Assembly (NCBI RefSeq): GCF_003479405.1
Contig: NZ_QUHB01000013.1
Span: forward strand, 1-45,206
Length of the DNA: 45,206 bases
Source: Eubacterium sp. AF16-48
GTDB lineage: Bacteria; Bacillota; Clostridia; Lachnospirales; Lachnospiraceae
Direction: 5' to 3'
Of this stretch, positions 27,543-38,143 are shown piece after piece; position 1 is the stretch's first letter, and each line of letters opens with the position of its first letter. The position numbers were made by a program, and so were the translations under genes. The notes beneath the pieces are model-generated. The model did not search any database. It was not told where the DNA came from and saw only the letters and a program-made list of their open reading frames with translations.

Positions 27543-28325
27543 TTACAGGATTCTAGATTTTGTAAATGTGAAAAGAAATTAAGATATGCTCCTAAGGGCA
27601 GTATTTATGCTATTGAAAATAAAAATACATATCAGTATTATTGGCAAAGAGAGGACGGAACCCGACAATATATTAATAAAAGTAATAAGGACATAATTCC
27701 GAAGCTTGTTCAGAAAGAATATGAAAAAAGGGTATGGACAATTATTCAAAATAATCGGAATTGTATAGAGAATATGCTAAACAAATATGAGTTTAAAGAG
27801 ACAATGAAGGCGTATGAAGATATTTCTCACAAGAAAAAAATGTTTATAACCCCTTATGTATTATCAGATAAAGAATATGCTGTTACATGGCAACAGGAGC
27901 AGAATGAATTAAAAGAACAAAACATGAGTAAAGTAAGTGAAAAGTATATTTTAATTGGTGGAGATAATGCAATAATAACTGAAAAAGGGGAGGCGGTTCG
28001 CTCAAAGTCTGAAAAGATAATTGCTGATAAATTATATATGAAGAAAATACCATATGTTTACGAGCAACCCTTGTATTTAAAGGGATATGGATATGTGGTG
28101 CCGGATTTCAAAATACTCAATGTAAGAACAAAAAAAGAATATTATCTGGAGCATTTTGGAATGATGGATGATTATGAATATGCGAAAAATGCAATAAAGA
28201 AAATAGAATGTTTTCAGAAAAATGAGATATATCCCGGGGAAAAACTGCTGATAACCTTAGAGGCATCAGATTCACCGCTCAATATGATTATTTTAGAAAA
28301 AATGGTAAATAAGTATCTTTTGTAA
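27543..28325 (+). pseudogene. 5'-truncated PD-(D/E)XK nuclease-like gene
   Basis: The frame is open from 27543 to the stop at 28325 but has no ATG, GTG or TTG before ATG 27774, which lacks a good ribosome site and would give 183 aa. The part before that ATG already reads like protein of this family (APKGSIYAI, then YQYYWQREDG). The later part has VRSKSEKIIADKL, VVPDFKIL and YYLEHFGMMDDYEYAKNAI, the pattern of a common clostridial hypothetical family with a nuclease-like core. The normal N-terminal ~60 residues are missing. The 100 bases after the glgP terminator hold only an inverted repeat (GGCAGGT/ACCTGCC, 27452-27509). The protein is probably not functional, or starts unusually. Confidence 0.6.
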
Positions 28326-28331
28326 TGTAAT

Positions 28332-29441
28332 ATGTACACGTCTTTTTTGACATTATTACAAATATATTATAAAGAACACATATATGGGAGAAAAAAGATT
28401 AAAGTAAAAAATAAATATGTAATTTTGTATGGAACCTTAGTTATATTATTTCCGGTGATACTTACAATGCTTTTAGGCAGGATTAATAGCAAACCGGAAA
28501 ATGATAATAATATAGTTTTGTCAGGTAAGTATGTAATCTTATCTGATGATACAGTTACAAAAAAAATAGATGTAGAATATTTTATTCCCTGTGTATTAAT
28601 GGCGCAGTTACCTATTGACAGCCCTCAGGAGCTATTAAAGGCACAGGCGGTGGTAATAAGAACATATATTATAAATAAAATGGGAAAGAAGGACTCAATA
28701 AATGCAAAGGAATTGTCCTTACCTTATATAAGCTATGGAAAGCTGAGGGAGATGTGGTTTGCTAAATATAAAAAGAATAATTTGAGAAATATAAGGGGAA
28801 TATTATGTAACATATCAGGAATGGGAAAAAGCATACCCTACAGGGAAAATACACAATACTTATATGGAATTATTAAAAAAACAAATGGCATGGTGTTAAA
28901 AAGTAATGGTGAGATAATACTTCCTCTATTTCATCAAACCAGTAACGGACAAACCAGAAGTGGCAGTGAAGTTCTGGGAAAAAAATATGAATACTTAAAA
29001 AGAGAAAAATGCGGGAATGATATTCAGCAGGAAAATTACATAGGAATAAAATATTTTGAAACCGGGGAGTTTGGAAATGTGCTTAAGGAACAGGGAATTA
29101 TAGCCTATAAAGATAAGAAGGAAATTTTTGTGGACAAAAATGTTAGTACAAAGGAGCTGTTAGGGCTTATTGATATTAGCAACAGGGACAAAAGCGGCTA
29201 TGTGAAAATTGTAAAAATCGGAGATACGGTTGTGGAAGGAGGTGTTTTTGCAAAGGCTCTGGGATTGCAATCCACTGACATGACTATTGAAGAATATGAA
29301 AAGGGGATAAGAATTACCACAAAAGGTGTAGGTCATGGCTTTGGAATGAGTCTTACATATGGTGCAGGCCTTGCAGGGGAAGGAAAAACCTGGAAGGAGA
29401 TTTTGGAAAGGTTTTATGATGCTTCTATAGTGGAAAATTAA
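28332..29441 (+). CDS. spoIID: Stage II sporulation protein D (SpoIID/LytB-like)
   Basis: SpoIID is a membrane-anchored peptidoglycan lytic transglycosylase needed for engulfment of the forespore. The 369-aa product has a transmembrane helix (about residues 28-49). The SpoIID core carries QELLKAQAVVIRTYI (including the expected catalytic Glu), LPLFHQTSNGQTRSG and GVGHGFGMSLTYGA. The start is uncertain: ATG 28332 has no good ribosome site and the ~27 residues before the helix are not typical, so translation may begin further in. The neighbour downstream is the engulfment partner type SpoIIQ, as in other Clostridia. Confidence 0.9.
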   Translation: MYTSFLTLLQIYYKEHIYGRKKIKVKNKYVILYGTLVILFPVILTMLLGRINSKPENDNNIVLSGKYVILSDDTVTKKIDVEYFIPCVLMAQLPIDSPQELLKAQAVVIRTYIINKMGKKDSINAKELSLPYISYGKLREMWFAKYKKNNLRNIRGILCNISGMGKSIPYRENTQYLYGIIKKTNGMVLKSNGEIILPLFHQTSNGQTRSGSEVLGKKYEYLKREKCGNDIQQENYIGIKYFETGEFGNVLKEQGIIAYKDKKEIFVDKNVSTKELLGLIDISNRDKSGYVKIVKIGDTVVEGGVFAKALGLQSTDMTIEEYEKGIRITTKGVGHGFGMSLTYGAGLAGEGKTWKEILERFYDASIVEN

Positions 29442-29496
29442 AATTAATTGCATAAATTTGTAATATAGCGGTCATACTATCAATGAGGTGATGAGT

Positions 29497-30282
29497 ATGG
29501 ATAAGAAATTTATTGCAGCAATCGTTGTCTGCGTGATGGCATTAACAGTAGTGGCCACAGGAACATATTTTATAGGACAGAAAGGTCAGAGAAATGTCGT
29601 TAATTTAAAAAAAGCAGAAAACGTTGCAACTACTGCAGATGATAAAAATGTAGAAGCAGCACAGAATGTAGTTGAAGAAACAACAACAGAAGGGGACCGT
29701 GTGGCAGATTTAGAAAGCTACTTTGGAACGGTAAAAAATGACACTAATGTAGCAGATGCAAATAAGGTAGTAGACGAAAACACTGAATCAAATGCCAAAG
29801 GTGATGATTATATGTATGGCTTGTCAGAAGCTGCTGCAGCACAAATAAAATCTCTTAAATTTGACAAAAACAGTAAGTTGTTGTGGCCGGTAGAGGGAAG
29901 CATATTAATCCCTTATGATATGGAAAGCACTGTATATTATTCAACATTAAATGAATACAAGTGTAATCCGGGCATTGTAATCCAAAGTGCTAAGGGTACT
30001 GCAATTAAAGCGGCAGCAGCCGGAGTTATTACTGCTATTGATGAAGATGACGAGTTGGGAGTATGCATAAATCAGGCAATTGGTAATGGGTATATTGCAA
30101 CCTATGGACAGATAGTAAATCCTGAGGTGGCAGCCGGAGATTATGTTGAGGCAGGTCAGACAATTGCTTATGTTAATTCTCCTACAAGATATTACACAAA
30201 AGAAGGAGACAATGTCTACTTTGGAATAGCTAAAGATGGTGAAACTGTTGACCCGTTAAATTTTATTAATTATGAAGATTAA
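29497..30282 (+). CDS. SpoIIQ-like degenerate M23 (LytM) domain protein
   Basis: I take ATG 29497 because GAGGTG lies six bases upstream; the product is 261 aa. An N-terminal transmembrane helix (about 5-28) is followed by an acidic linker and a C-terminal LytM/M23 fold (about 125-255). Where active M23 peptidases have a zinc-binding His followed by Asp, this protein has CNPGIVIQ, and no HxH is visible near the end (YFGIAKDG). It is thus probably not an active peptidase. Position after spoIID suggests the forespore SpoIIQ role, binding SpoIIIAH across the engulfing membranes. The name is by family and context; other LytM proteins cannot be excluded. Confidence 0.75.
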   Translation: MDKKFIAAIVVCVMALTVVATGTYFIGQKGQRNVVNLKKAENVATTADDKNVEAAQNVVEETTTEGDRVADLESYFGTVKNDTNVADANKVVDENTESNAKGDDYMYGLSEAAAAQIKSLKFDKNSKLLWPVEGSILIPYDMESTVYYSTLNEYKCNPGIVIQSAKGTAIKAAAAGVITAIDEDDELGVCINQAIGNGYIATYGQIVNPEVAAGDYVEAGQTIAYVNSPTRYYTKEGDNVYFGIAKDGETVDPLNFINYED

Positions 30283-30393
30283 CAGTAACACTTAACTAAA
30301 AACTGAATAGAATAAGATTATGAAAAGTCTATTGGCTGTATTTATAGGGTGCAGCAGGCAATAAGGTATTTACCTGTTGCTTTAAATAGATTT

Positions 30394-30434
30394 GGCTGTC
30401 ATAGATGCAAAAAAGCAAATATGGCAGCTTTTTT
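30394..30434 (+). terminator. Intrinsic terminator
   Basis: GCTGTCATA pairs with TATGGCAGC and six T follow. It ends the spoIID-spoIIQ-like unit. A smaller hairpin (AGCAGG/CCTGTTGCT) lies just upstream at about 30354-30381. Confidence 0.85.
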
Positions 30435-30448
30435 CTATTGCCTAAAGT

Positions 30449-32005
<1,557 letters not shown>

Positions 32006-32112
32006 AACTGATAATATAATTTTTGCATAAATTGGGCATATTAATAATACCATTCACTGCTATAATGTATTTTGATGTGGAAGAATTTTATACATTAAAA
32101 GAGGAGGCTATT

Positions 32113-32658
32113 ATGTATTCAGAAATTACAAAGCAGGCAGAAAATATTGCCAATGAAATTATAGAAAAGGCAAAATTAAAAAAAGGACAGATTCTTGTGG
32201 TGGGATGCTCCTCTAGTGAAGTTTGTGGTGACAAAATAGGAAGCAATTCTAATTTGGAAGTTGCCAAGGCATTGTTTAAAGGATTGTACAGTGTGCTGGA
32301 AGAAAAGGGAATATACTTAGCAGCACAGTGTTGTGAACATCTTAACAGGGCAATAGTAGTGGAGAGAGAAGCAGTTCCTTTTGCAGAAATTGTTAACGTT
32401 GTGCCACAGCCAAAGGCAGGTGGTTCTTTTGGAACTACGGCGTATAAGACATTTAAGAATCCTGTTGTGGTGGAAGAAATAAAGGCTGATGCAGGAATTG
32501 ATATTGGCGGCACTCTTATAGGAATGCATTTAAAGAAGGTTGCAGTTCCGGTACGTCTGGAAAACAATAAGTTAGGAGAAGCCCTGGTTTTGGCAGCAAG
32601 AGTAAGACCAAAATATATTGGCGGTGAAAGAGCTGTTTATGATGACAAATTAATGTAG
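32113..32658 (+). CDS. ywlG: YwlG / UPF0340 (TIGR01440) family protein
   Basis: The 181-aa product starts at ATG 32113 after GAGGAGG; upstream in-frame starts have no ribosome site. It matches the conserved Firmicutes family by VVGCSSSEVCGDKIGSNSN, AAQCCEHLNRAIVVERE, VPQPKAGGSFGT and DIGGTLIGMHLK. It is a soluble cytoplasmic protein whose biochemical role is not settled. A TATAAT box at about 32061 could give it its own promoter but has no good -35 partner. A terminator follows. Confidence 0.9.
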   Translation: MYSEITKQAENIANEIIEKAKLKKGQILVVGCSSSEVCGDKIGSNSNLEVAKALFKGLYSVLEEKGIYLAAQCCEHLNRAIVVEREAVPFAEIVNVVPQPKAGGSFGTTAYKTFKNPVVVEEIKADAGIDIGGTLIGMHLKKVAVPVRLENNKLGEALVLAARVRPKYIGGERAVYDDKLM

Positions 32659-32710
32659 AAATATAAAAAATATATTTTTCCGGGAGTTAATAATATCATA
32701 TTTAAAAAGA

Positions 32711-32750
32711 GTGATGTAATCCGAATAACACGGGCTACATCATTTTTTAT
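32711..32750 (+). terminator. Intrinsic terminator after ywlG
   Basis: TGATGTA pairs with TACATCA, followed by six T. Confidence 0.8.
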
Positions 32751-32768
32751 TGTGCGGACTTTAGACAT

Positions 32769-32810
32769 AGAAAAAGACTCTGTCTGATTACAGTCAAAGT
32801 CTTTTTTTCT
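32769..32810 (-). terminator. Convergent terminator for the minus-strand gene
   Basis: AAAGACT and AGTCTTT form a stem with T runs on both sides, so it can act in both directions between the converging ywlG and minus-strand gene. Confidence 0.7.
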
Positions 32811-32866
32811 ATCATTGCAATGCCTTATACAACCTGGGCATTTTTATATTATCACAATTATTTACT

Positions 32867-33514
32867 TTATATTTCGCTATATCCGTAGCCGTTTACTAAG
32901 GCATCAACAGACTGACCGGCTTTACACATAGGGCAGTCATGGGATGGATATGCCTCATAGTTTGGAATATCCTCAGCTCTGAACAAAGCATCGATTCTGT
33001 GTCCGTCAATGGAATCTACAGCACTGAAAATGGCGGATATCCCCTGAAGAATACCACCGTAATATTCAATACATTCAATACTGGTTCTTACTGTTTTGCC
33101 GGTAGTGGCAGAAGCTAAAAGAAGCAGTACATTTTTTCCGTAAATTTCAGGCTTTAAATTATCCCTGAAAATCATCTGACCGTTGGCATTAAACTCAGGA
33201 GTAACCACATAAATAGTCTTGTGGGCGTTCATGGATAATACTCCGGAACGGCTTAGTTCACTGGCAAGAAATGCACCTATGACTTCGCAATTGTCAAGGC
33301 ATACAATAGTATCGATAGGTTTTCCCATAACATTGTAGTAATCCTTTAGAGCAATGGCGATACGTTCAGCCTCGTTCTGACGGGTTTTCATGGTAGTCAT
33401 ATCCAGATAATAATTTAAGTGTGAATGTGTAGTAACAAAATGACCGTTAATTACCTTAATGGCAATATTTCTGTCTTTTCTGGCATAATATTTAACAATC
33501 TTGTTTTTAATCAT
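32867..33514 (-). CDS. Phosphoribosyltransferase-like protein (orotate PRTase-related)
   Basis: The 215-aa cytoplasmic protein has a type I PRTase-like core. VLLLLASATTGKTVRTSI occupies the place of the PRPP-binding loop, but the usual pair of acidic residues (as in VxVDDxxTTG) is replaced by LASATTG, so PRPP binding may be altered. The C-terminus has a CPMCKAGQ motif after a stretch of acidic residues and ends NGYGYSEI. Relatives in Lachnospiraceae are usually called orotate phosphoribosyltransferase. It stands alone, not with other pyr genes, so the substrate is uncertain. It has its own promoter, and a convergent terminator follows. Confidence 0.7.
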   Translation of the reverse strand: MIKNKIVKYYARKDRNIAIKVINGHFVTTHSHLNYYLDMTTMKTRQNEAERIAIALKDYYNVMGKPIDTIVCLDNCEVIGAFLASELSRSGVLSMNAHKTIYVVTPEFNANGQMIFRDNLKPEIYGKNVLLLLASATTGKTVRTSIECIEYYGGILQGISAIFSAVDSIDGHRIDALFRAEDIPNYEAYPSHDCPMCKAGQSVDALVNGYGYSEI

Positions 33515-33572
33515 AGAATTGTCCTCCCTGCTTGTAAATATTTAGTTTTATTCCGACCATAACTATAAGGAT

Positions 33573-33601
33573 ATTATACATACAAGAGAAGCTTTTTTCA
33601 A
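33573..33601 (-). promoter_or_regulatory. Promoter of the phosphoribosyltransferase-like gene
   Basis: Read on the minus strand, TTGAAA (33601-33596) and TATAAT (33578-33573) are separated by 17 bases and point to the gene starting at 33514. Confidence 0.7.
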
Positions 33602-33603
33602 TG

Positions 33604-33644
33604 AAAAAAATACTGAAATGAGAAAATTCCACTTCAGTATTTTA
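33604..33644 (-). terminator. Terminator of the surface-glycan operon
   Basis: On the minus strand AATACTGAA pairs with TTTCAGTATT and is followed by seven T. It lies directly after the flippase-like gene. Confidence 0.85.
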
Positions 33645-33665
33645 TATAATCTGTATTAAATAATT

Positions 33666-34622
33666 TTATTTGCTTGCAATGTTTTTCTTTTCCCTAAAAG
33701 CCATAATCTTAGTTATTATAAAGGCAATGAAAATAAGTATAAGCTCTGCCACAGTTGCCCATAATCTTGAAATAATAGATACGATTACAACGTAGCTGTT
33801 AGGCATTATAAGAGCAAGTCCAACAGCAATGATACCTTCTCTTACCCCAAGACCTGAAACAGTGAAAATGGCGAGAATACCGATTATTGCAGACAATCCA
33901 TAAATTCCACCACAGTAAAGGGCTTCACTGATTGGAACCGGATAAATGGAATAAACAAGCATGTAAAATCCCATTCCCACTATGAGCCAGTTACCAATAA
34001 ATAAAACAACAACCTTAATCATCTGAAGATATGTCATTGGAATTTCCATATCATCCTTCTTAATGGCTTTTCCAAGGATTCTTAAAAAGAAGTTAATAAT
34101 CTTTGGATTAATACAGATAAAGAAAACAACAATAAGAGCAACAACTGCCCACATGTAATCCTTTAAAACTGCATTAGGGAAAAAGAACAGAGATATAAGA
34201 AAGAGAAAAGCAGCTCCTAAGAGAGTGCATATGTTTTCAAGGAAAAAGCATATAGTAACTTTTCTCATTTTAACTCCGGCTTTTTCGTATGCCGGAATAC
34301 GTGCAGCTAACATAAAGACCTTCCCCGGAATGTATTTCCCAAGAATGGAGTAAAGATAGCTGACTACCGCATCCTTATATTTAATAGATGAATCATTTAA
34401 ATAAGTTATATAATGCCACAGTGACGCAAGAGTTATCTTGTAAATAAAATAGAAAATCATTGACAGGGCAAAAACACCCCAGTTCATTTTAAAATCAAGC
34501 TTCTTAATGTCATCAATGTTTGTGGCAAAATATTTTGCAAGAAAAATCACTACAAGAATAAGGAAAACAATTTTACTTATTTTGAGAATTTTATCTTTGT
34601 TATTTTTAAAATATTGTTTCAT
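33666..34622 (-). CDS. Flippase-like membrane protein (LPG-synthase TM / UPF0104 family)
   Basis: The 318-aa integral membrane protein has about eight hydrophobic segments and the family pattern: an N-terminal helix after KILKISK, YLYSILGKYIPGKVFML, and TVSGLGVREGIIAVGLAL. Members (MprF N-terminal half, AglD relatives) are thought to move lipids or glycolipids across membranes. There is no catalytic LPG-synthase domain. It is the last gene of a three-gene operon, nine bases after the pyruvyltransferase-FrhB gene, so it probably acts on a lipid-linked glycan made by the two upstream genes, which is inference. Confidence 0.82.
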   Translation of the reverse strand: MKQYFKNNKDKILKISKIVFLILVVIFLAKYFATNIDDIKKLDFKMNWGVFALSMIFYFIYKITLASLWHYITYLNDSSIKYKDAVVSYLYSILGKYIPGKVFMLAARIPAYEKAGVKMRKVTICFFLENICTLLGAAFLFLISLFFFPNAVLKDYMWAVVALIVVFFICINPKIINFFLRILGKAIKKDDMEIPMTYLQMIKVVVLFIGNWLIVGMGFYMLVYSIYPVPISEALYCGGIYGLSAIIGILAIFTVSGLGVREGIIAVGLALIMPNSYVVIVSIISRLWATVAELILIFIAFIITKIMAFREKKNIASK

Positions 34623-34631
34623 TATAATCTC

Positions 34632-36941
34632 CTAAAAACTAAGAAGTACCCTTATAAAGCACATATAGTAGTAAATAAACCAGGTTGGTTTTTTAGCAAG
34701 CTTATCGTAGTGCTTTTCTGAATACTTTTTGTTCTTTTCTGCAAGACGGAAGGCAAGCCTGTGATTCCATTTACATTTATCAGAGGTATCAAGTGCGGCA
34801 TTCATCTTAGCCTTAGCAGCATTAAACTTAAATACTAAAGCACGTTTCTGGCTTCTTACCATATCTCTGTCGCTAATATGCTCTGCATAAATGTCACCGT
34901 CTTTAATGGCACGTTCAAGAAAATCATAAGCCTTCTGAGTTCTGATAACACAGCTTGTGTGTTTAATAGGATTGCCCTTCATTTCTTTAAGCCAAATATC
35001 ACCAAAGCTTATATCACTGGAATTAGCATAGTGATCCTGACAGTACATACAACTGTCTTTTTCAAAAAAGTAGGCATTTTTGTAAGCACAAATAGTTTTT
35101 GAATATGAAAACTGCTTTTCGCTGCCGTCTTTGTATATAACACTTGAGGTACCACGCCAATGTCCACGTCTGTAATAAAGACGGGTAGCATCCTCAGATG
35201 GAATGCCTGACTTCTCCATGGAAAGAGTAGTAGCTTTTGGTGAGTGGGTACCACTGCAATATAATCCAAGTTTAAGAACAACCTTCTCTCTTAAAGCATC
35301 GTCCTTTTTTAGTATGGCATCTAATCCACGAAGCATACAAGGTGTCATAACAACCGCAACTTTTCCGTTAAAATTCTTTATTACATCAATATGTTTTAGA
35401 AGAGGAATAGTCATGTAAACAGAAGATGAAGCATCGCGTATTTCTTCTTCTGTAGTTGCAACATAAGTCTTGTATGATAATTCACCGTTTACAAAATCAG
35501 TTTTAGTTACCCATGCACCATCAATGTCTCCGTGCTTTAACAGATTACAAAGTAATGATGTAACCATACCGCCGGAAGCTGCATTGGCTCTGATTCCCTC
35601 ATTGGTTCCATATCCCTTCTTACATCCTATATGAGGACCGATATATTTATCAGGGTTTTTAAAATCCAGAAGTTTAGCTTTTTTGTAAGGCTTTGCCATA
35701 ATTTCGTCAATGATTTCGCTAATGTATTTAATATTATTTCTTGAACTTGCAAGAACACTGTCAAGATTTTTGTCAAGCTTTTTACGAATATCATCTTCTG
35801 CTGAAACAAAGTCGTTAAAGCTTTTTTCAAGCTCTGACAATTCCAATTTAGAAAAGTCAATGGCGTACTGACCCAGCTCAAACATATCAAGAACTTCCTG
35901 ATATTTATGACTCCAGCCAATAAGAAGTACAGGAACCTTCTGCTCAAGGGAACCAATCATGGCATGGAATCTTGAAGCTACCAGAAAACGGCATTTTCCG
36001 ATATATGCCCTGATTTCTTCTGCATCCATTTCCTTGTGATACCAGCGAACCTTATCCTTGTCAGCTACATCAGCATAAATGGCATCTCCCACCATCAGGT
36101 CATTGTTTCTTGACTTTTCACTGTTAACTCTTGCAGCATTGGCAATTAGAACAACATTATATCCTTTAGAATTTAACCAGTTAATAAAAGAAACCATGGT
36201 ATCCTTGTAGGCAATTCCCATTTTTGTACATTTCTTCTCCACAACTGAACTAATGGAAAGCCCCACAACATTGTCATTGTAAAAAGAATCTTCACTGCAA
36301 ACCCTGTTTACTTCCTCATTCCAATATGGACTGTCTTCCATGGAAAAAGCTCCGTCGGCGCAGAGCTTTACATTATCCTTAACGCCGATGCCCATAAGGT
36401 TATCATAGGTTTTCTGACCACGGGCACAGATAAGTTTTAACTTTGGCAAAATCCATTTAGCAAGAAATTTGTTATATGGATTTTTGAAAGTACCAAGAGC
36501 CTGTGAATATTTAACAACGGGAGTTCCTACAAGCATAGGAACAGCGGCACATACAAAAGCGTATGTGTTCATTACAAATCCACGGCTGTCTACAAAAGAA
36601 ATACCTGCTTCGTCTACAACCAAATCGGTTTTTAAGTAAGTTTTTATTATTTTATTTTTTGCAATAAGTTTTTTTATAGGAGGACACCATTTTAAAAGCT
36701 TATATAAAACGGCCAAAGGAAAAGCTATAAATAGAAGCTGTTCCGGTTTGGTAGAAGTTATATTAATAAAGTCGTAAGGCAACTGCTTTTTGTCCTCGCC
36801 CGGATACACAGACATAAGATTAATGTTAAGTCTGTCGCCGTAAATATCATGCAACTGCTTTATTGAACTTTGAAGCATTGCGGCAGCTCCCTTGTTACCA
36901 CTGTATGAAGCTGCAGTAATGCCGATAAAAACGTCTCTCAT
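34632..36941 (-). CDS. Polysaccharide pyruvyltransferase-FrhB fusion protein
   Basis: The 769-aa product joins two enzymes often found as neighbours. Residues about 1-385 form a polysaccharide pyruvyl transferase (WcaK/CsaB type): start FIGITAASYSGNKGAAAM, and VASRFHAMIGSLEQKVPVLLIGWSHKY later. Residues about 420-700 form an F420-hydrogenase beta-subunit (FrhB)-like domain with ASGGMVTSLL, VMTPCMLRGLDA and C631-x2-C634 in CMYCQDHYANSSDISFGDIW. The ferredoxin segment usual before FrhB is missing. Such pairs occur in exopolysaccharide loci, where pyruvyl groups modify sugars. The start codon follows directly after the upstream gene's stop, indicating coupled translation. Confidence 0.85.
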   Translation of the reverse strand: MRDVFIGITAASYSGNKGAAAMLQSSIKQLHDIYGDRLNINLMSVYPGEDKKQLPYDFINITSTKPEQLLFIAFPLAVLYKLLKWCPPIKKLIAKNKIIKTYLKTDLVVDEAGISFVDSRGFVMNTYAFVCAAVPMLVGTPVVKYSQALGTFKNPYNKFLAKWILPKLKLICARGQKTYDNLMGIGVKDNVKLCADGAFSMEDSPYWNEEVNRVCSEDSFYNDNVVGLSISSVVEKKCTKMGIAYKDTMVSFINWLNSKGYNVVLIANAARVNSEKSRNNDLMVGDAIYADVADKDKVRWYHKEMDAEEIRAYIGKCRFLVASRFHAMIGSLEQKVPVLLIGWSHKYQEVLDMFELGQYAIDFSKLELSELEKSFNDFVSAEDDIRKKLDKNLDSVLASSRNNIKYISEIIDEIMAKPYKKAKLLDFKNPDKYIGPHIGCKKGYGTNEGIRANAASGGMVTSLLCNLLKHGDIDGAWVTKTDFVNGELSYKTYVATTEEEIRDASSSVYMTIPLLKHIDVIKNFNGKVAVVMTPCMLRGLDAILKKDDALREKVVLKLGLYCSGTHSPKATTLSMEKSGIPSEDATRLYYRRGHWRGTSSVIYKDGSEKQFSYSKTICAYKNAYFFEKDSCMYCQDHYANSSDISFGDIWLKEMKGNPIKHTSCVIRTQKAYDFLERAIKDGDIYAEHISDRDMVRSQKRALVFKFNAAKAKMNAALDTSDKCKWNHRLAFRLAEKNKKYSEKHYDKLAKKPTWFIYYYMCFIRVLLSF

Positions 36942-37907
36942 TTATTTCTGCTCCTGTTTGTCTTTTTCAGAATCATAATCTAATTTACGTACATGATACT
37001 GTACATCCTCAAGAATCTTTCGGTTAGCGGCAATGTTGTCAGCCTGAAGTGCAATAATAAATGTCTGAACACCCATAAGAATGAATGTGCTTGCTAATAT
37101 AAGCGACTGGATGTGACCATTTCCACTTCCCATAAACATATATACAAGGAATCTTATTCCAAGGGTAACACCTAAAAGAAAAAGGATTCCACCTATAATT
37201 CCAAAGAACTTAAGAGGCTTGTACATCATAAATGATCTTACAATAGTAACAGTGGAACGCTTAACGTAACCAAACATACTACTGAATAATCTTGATTTTC
37301 TAAGTTCAGGGTTAGTTCTGATAGGAACAGATGTCATTGCCATCTTTGTTCTTCCTGCCTGAACAATAGTCTCTAAAGTATATGTGTATTCATTTACAAC
37401 ATTAAGTCTCATAGCAGCTTCACGGCTGTATGCCCTAAATCCGCTAGGAGCATCAGGAATATCTGAATGAGATGCAACTCTTACAGTCCAGCTTCCTAAA
37501 TGCTGAAGTTTTTTCTTTAAAGGTGAGAAATGTGCCGTGTTATCAATAGGACGTTCACCTATTACAATGTCAGCTTTTTCGTCTAAGATAGGACGAACAA
37601 GTTTCTCAATATCATCTCCGCAATACTGATTATCAGCATCAGTGTTTACAATAATATCTGCACCATTTCTAAGACATGCATCAAGTCCTGCCATAAATCC
37701 CTTAGCCAGACCTTTATTCTGTTTGAAGTTTACTACATAGTTTACTCCCCAGTTCTTTGCAACTTCTACAGTATTATCCGCACTGCCGTCATTGATAATT
37801 AAGTATTCTATTGTGTCAATACCGTCGATGTGTTTAGGCAAATCATTTAAAGCGATTTCCAAAGTTTCTGCCTCGTTATAACAAGGCACCTGAATAATAA
37901 GTTTCAT
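36942..37907 (-). CDS. GT2 glycosyltransferase with two C-terminal membrane helices (GtrB/DPM1-like)
   Basis: The 321-aa membrane enzyme has a GT-A fold: IIQVPCYNEAETL, EYLIINDGSADNT and the metal-binding NTDADNQY. This resembles dolichyl/undecaprenyl-phosphate glycosyltransferases. Two transmembrane helices (about 235-260 and 270-295) and a charged tail follow. It probably transfers a sugar from a nucleotide donor to a polyprenyl phosphate. It heads the minus-strand operon, with AAGGAG before the ATG and a strong promoter upstream, and its stop abuts the start of the pyruvyltransferase fusion. Confidence 0.9.
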   Translation of the reverse strand: MKLIIQVPCYNEAETLEIALNDLPKHIDGIDTIEYLIINDGSADNTVEVAKNWGVNYVVNFKQNKGLAKGFMAGLDACLRNGADIIVNTDADNQYCGDDIEKLVRPILDEKADIVIGERPIDNTAHFSPLKKKLQHLGSWTVRVASHSDIPDAPSGFRAYSREAAMRLNVVNEYTYTLETIVQAGRTKMAMTSVPIRTNPELRKSRLFSSMFGYVKRSTVTIVRSFMMYKPLKFFGIIGGILFLLGVTLGIRFLVYMFMGSGNGHIQSLILASTFILMGVQTFIIALQADNIAANRKILEDVQYHVRKLDYDSEKDKQEQK

Positions 37908-37959
37908 TGTTTTCTCCTTATTAATAGTTTCTTTTATCCATAATCACATAGATAGAGTT

Positions 37960-37988
37960 AGTATAAGTCCCGTGACGAAAAATGTCAA
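37960..37988 (-). promoter_or_regulatory. Strong promoter of the surface-glycan operon
   Basis: On the minus strand TTGACA (37988-37983) and TATACT (37965-37960) are 17 bases apart and about 50 bases before the GT2 start codon. Confidence 0.8.
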
Positions 37989-38056
37989 TGTAACAAATTT
38001 TTAATTATGATGTGAATATGCTACTAATTATTATTAACTTCTTTCTAATTAAAATT

Positions 38057-38085
38057 GACATTTGATTAGATATTTTTTAAGATAT
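38057..38085 (+). promoter_or_regulatory. gatCAB promoter
   Basis: TTGACA (38057-38062) and TAAGAT (38080-38085) are 17 bases apart, divergent from the glycan operon promoter and 58 bases before the gatC start. Confidence 0.75.
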
Positions 38086-38143
38086 AAGTTAAGTGTAAAA
38101 ATTATGCCTTTTTGTGTGGAGGGCATAGTACAAGGAGGTAATG

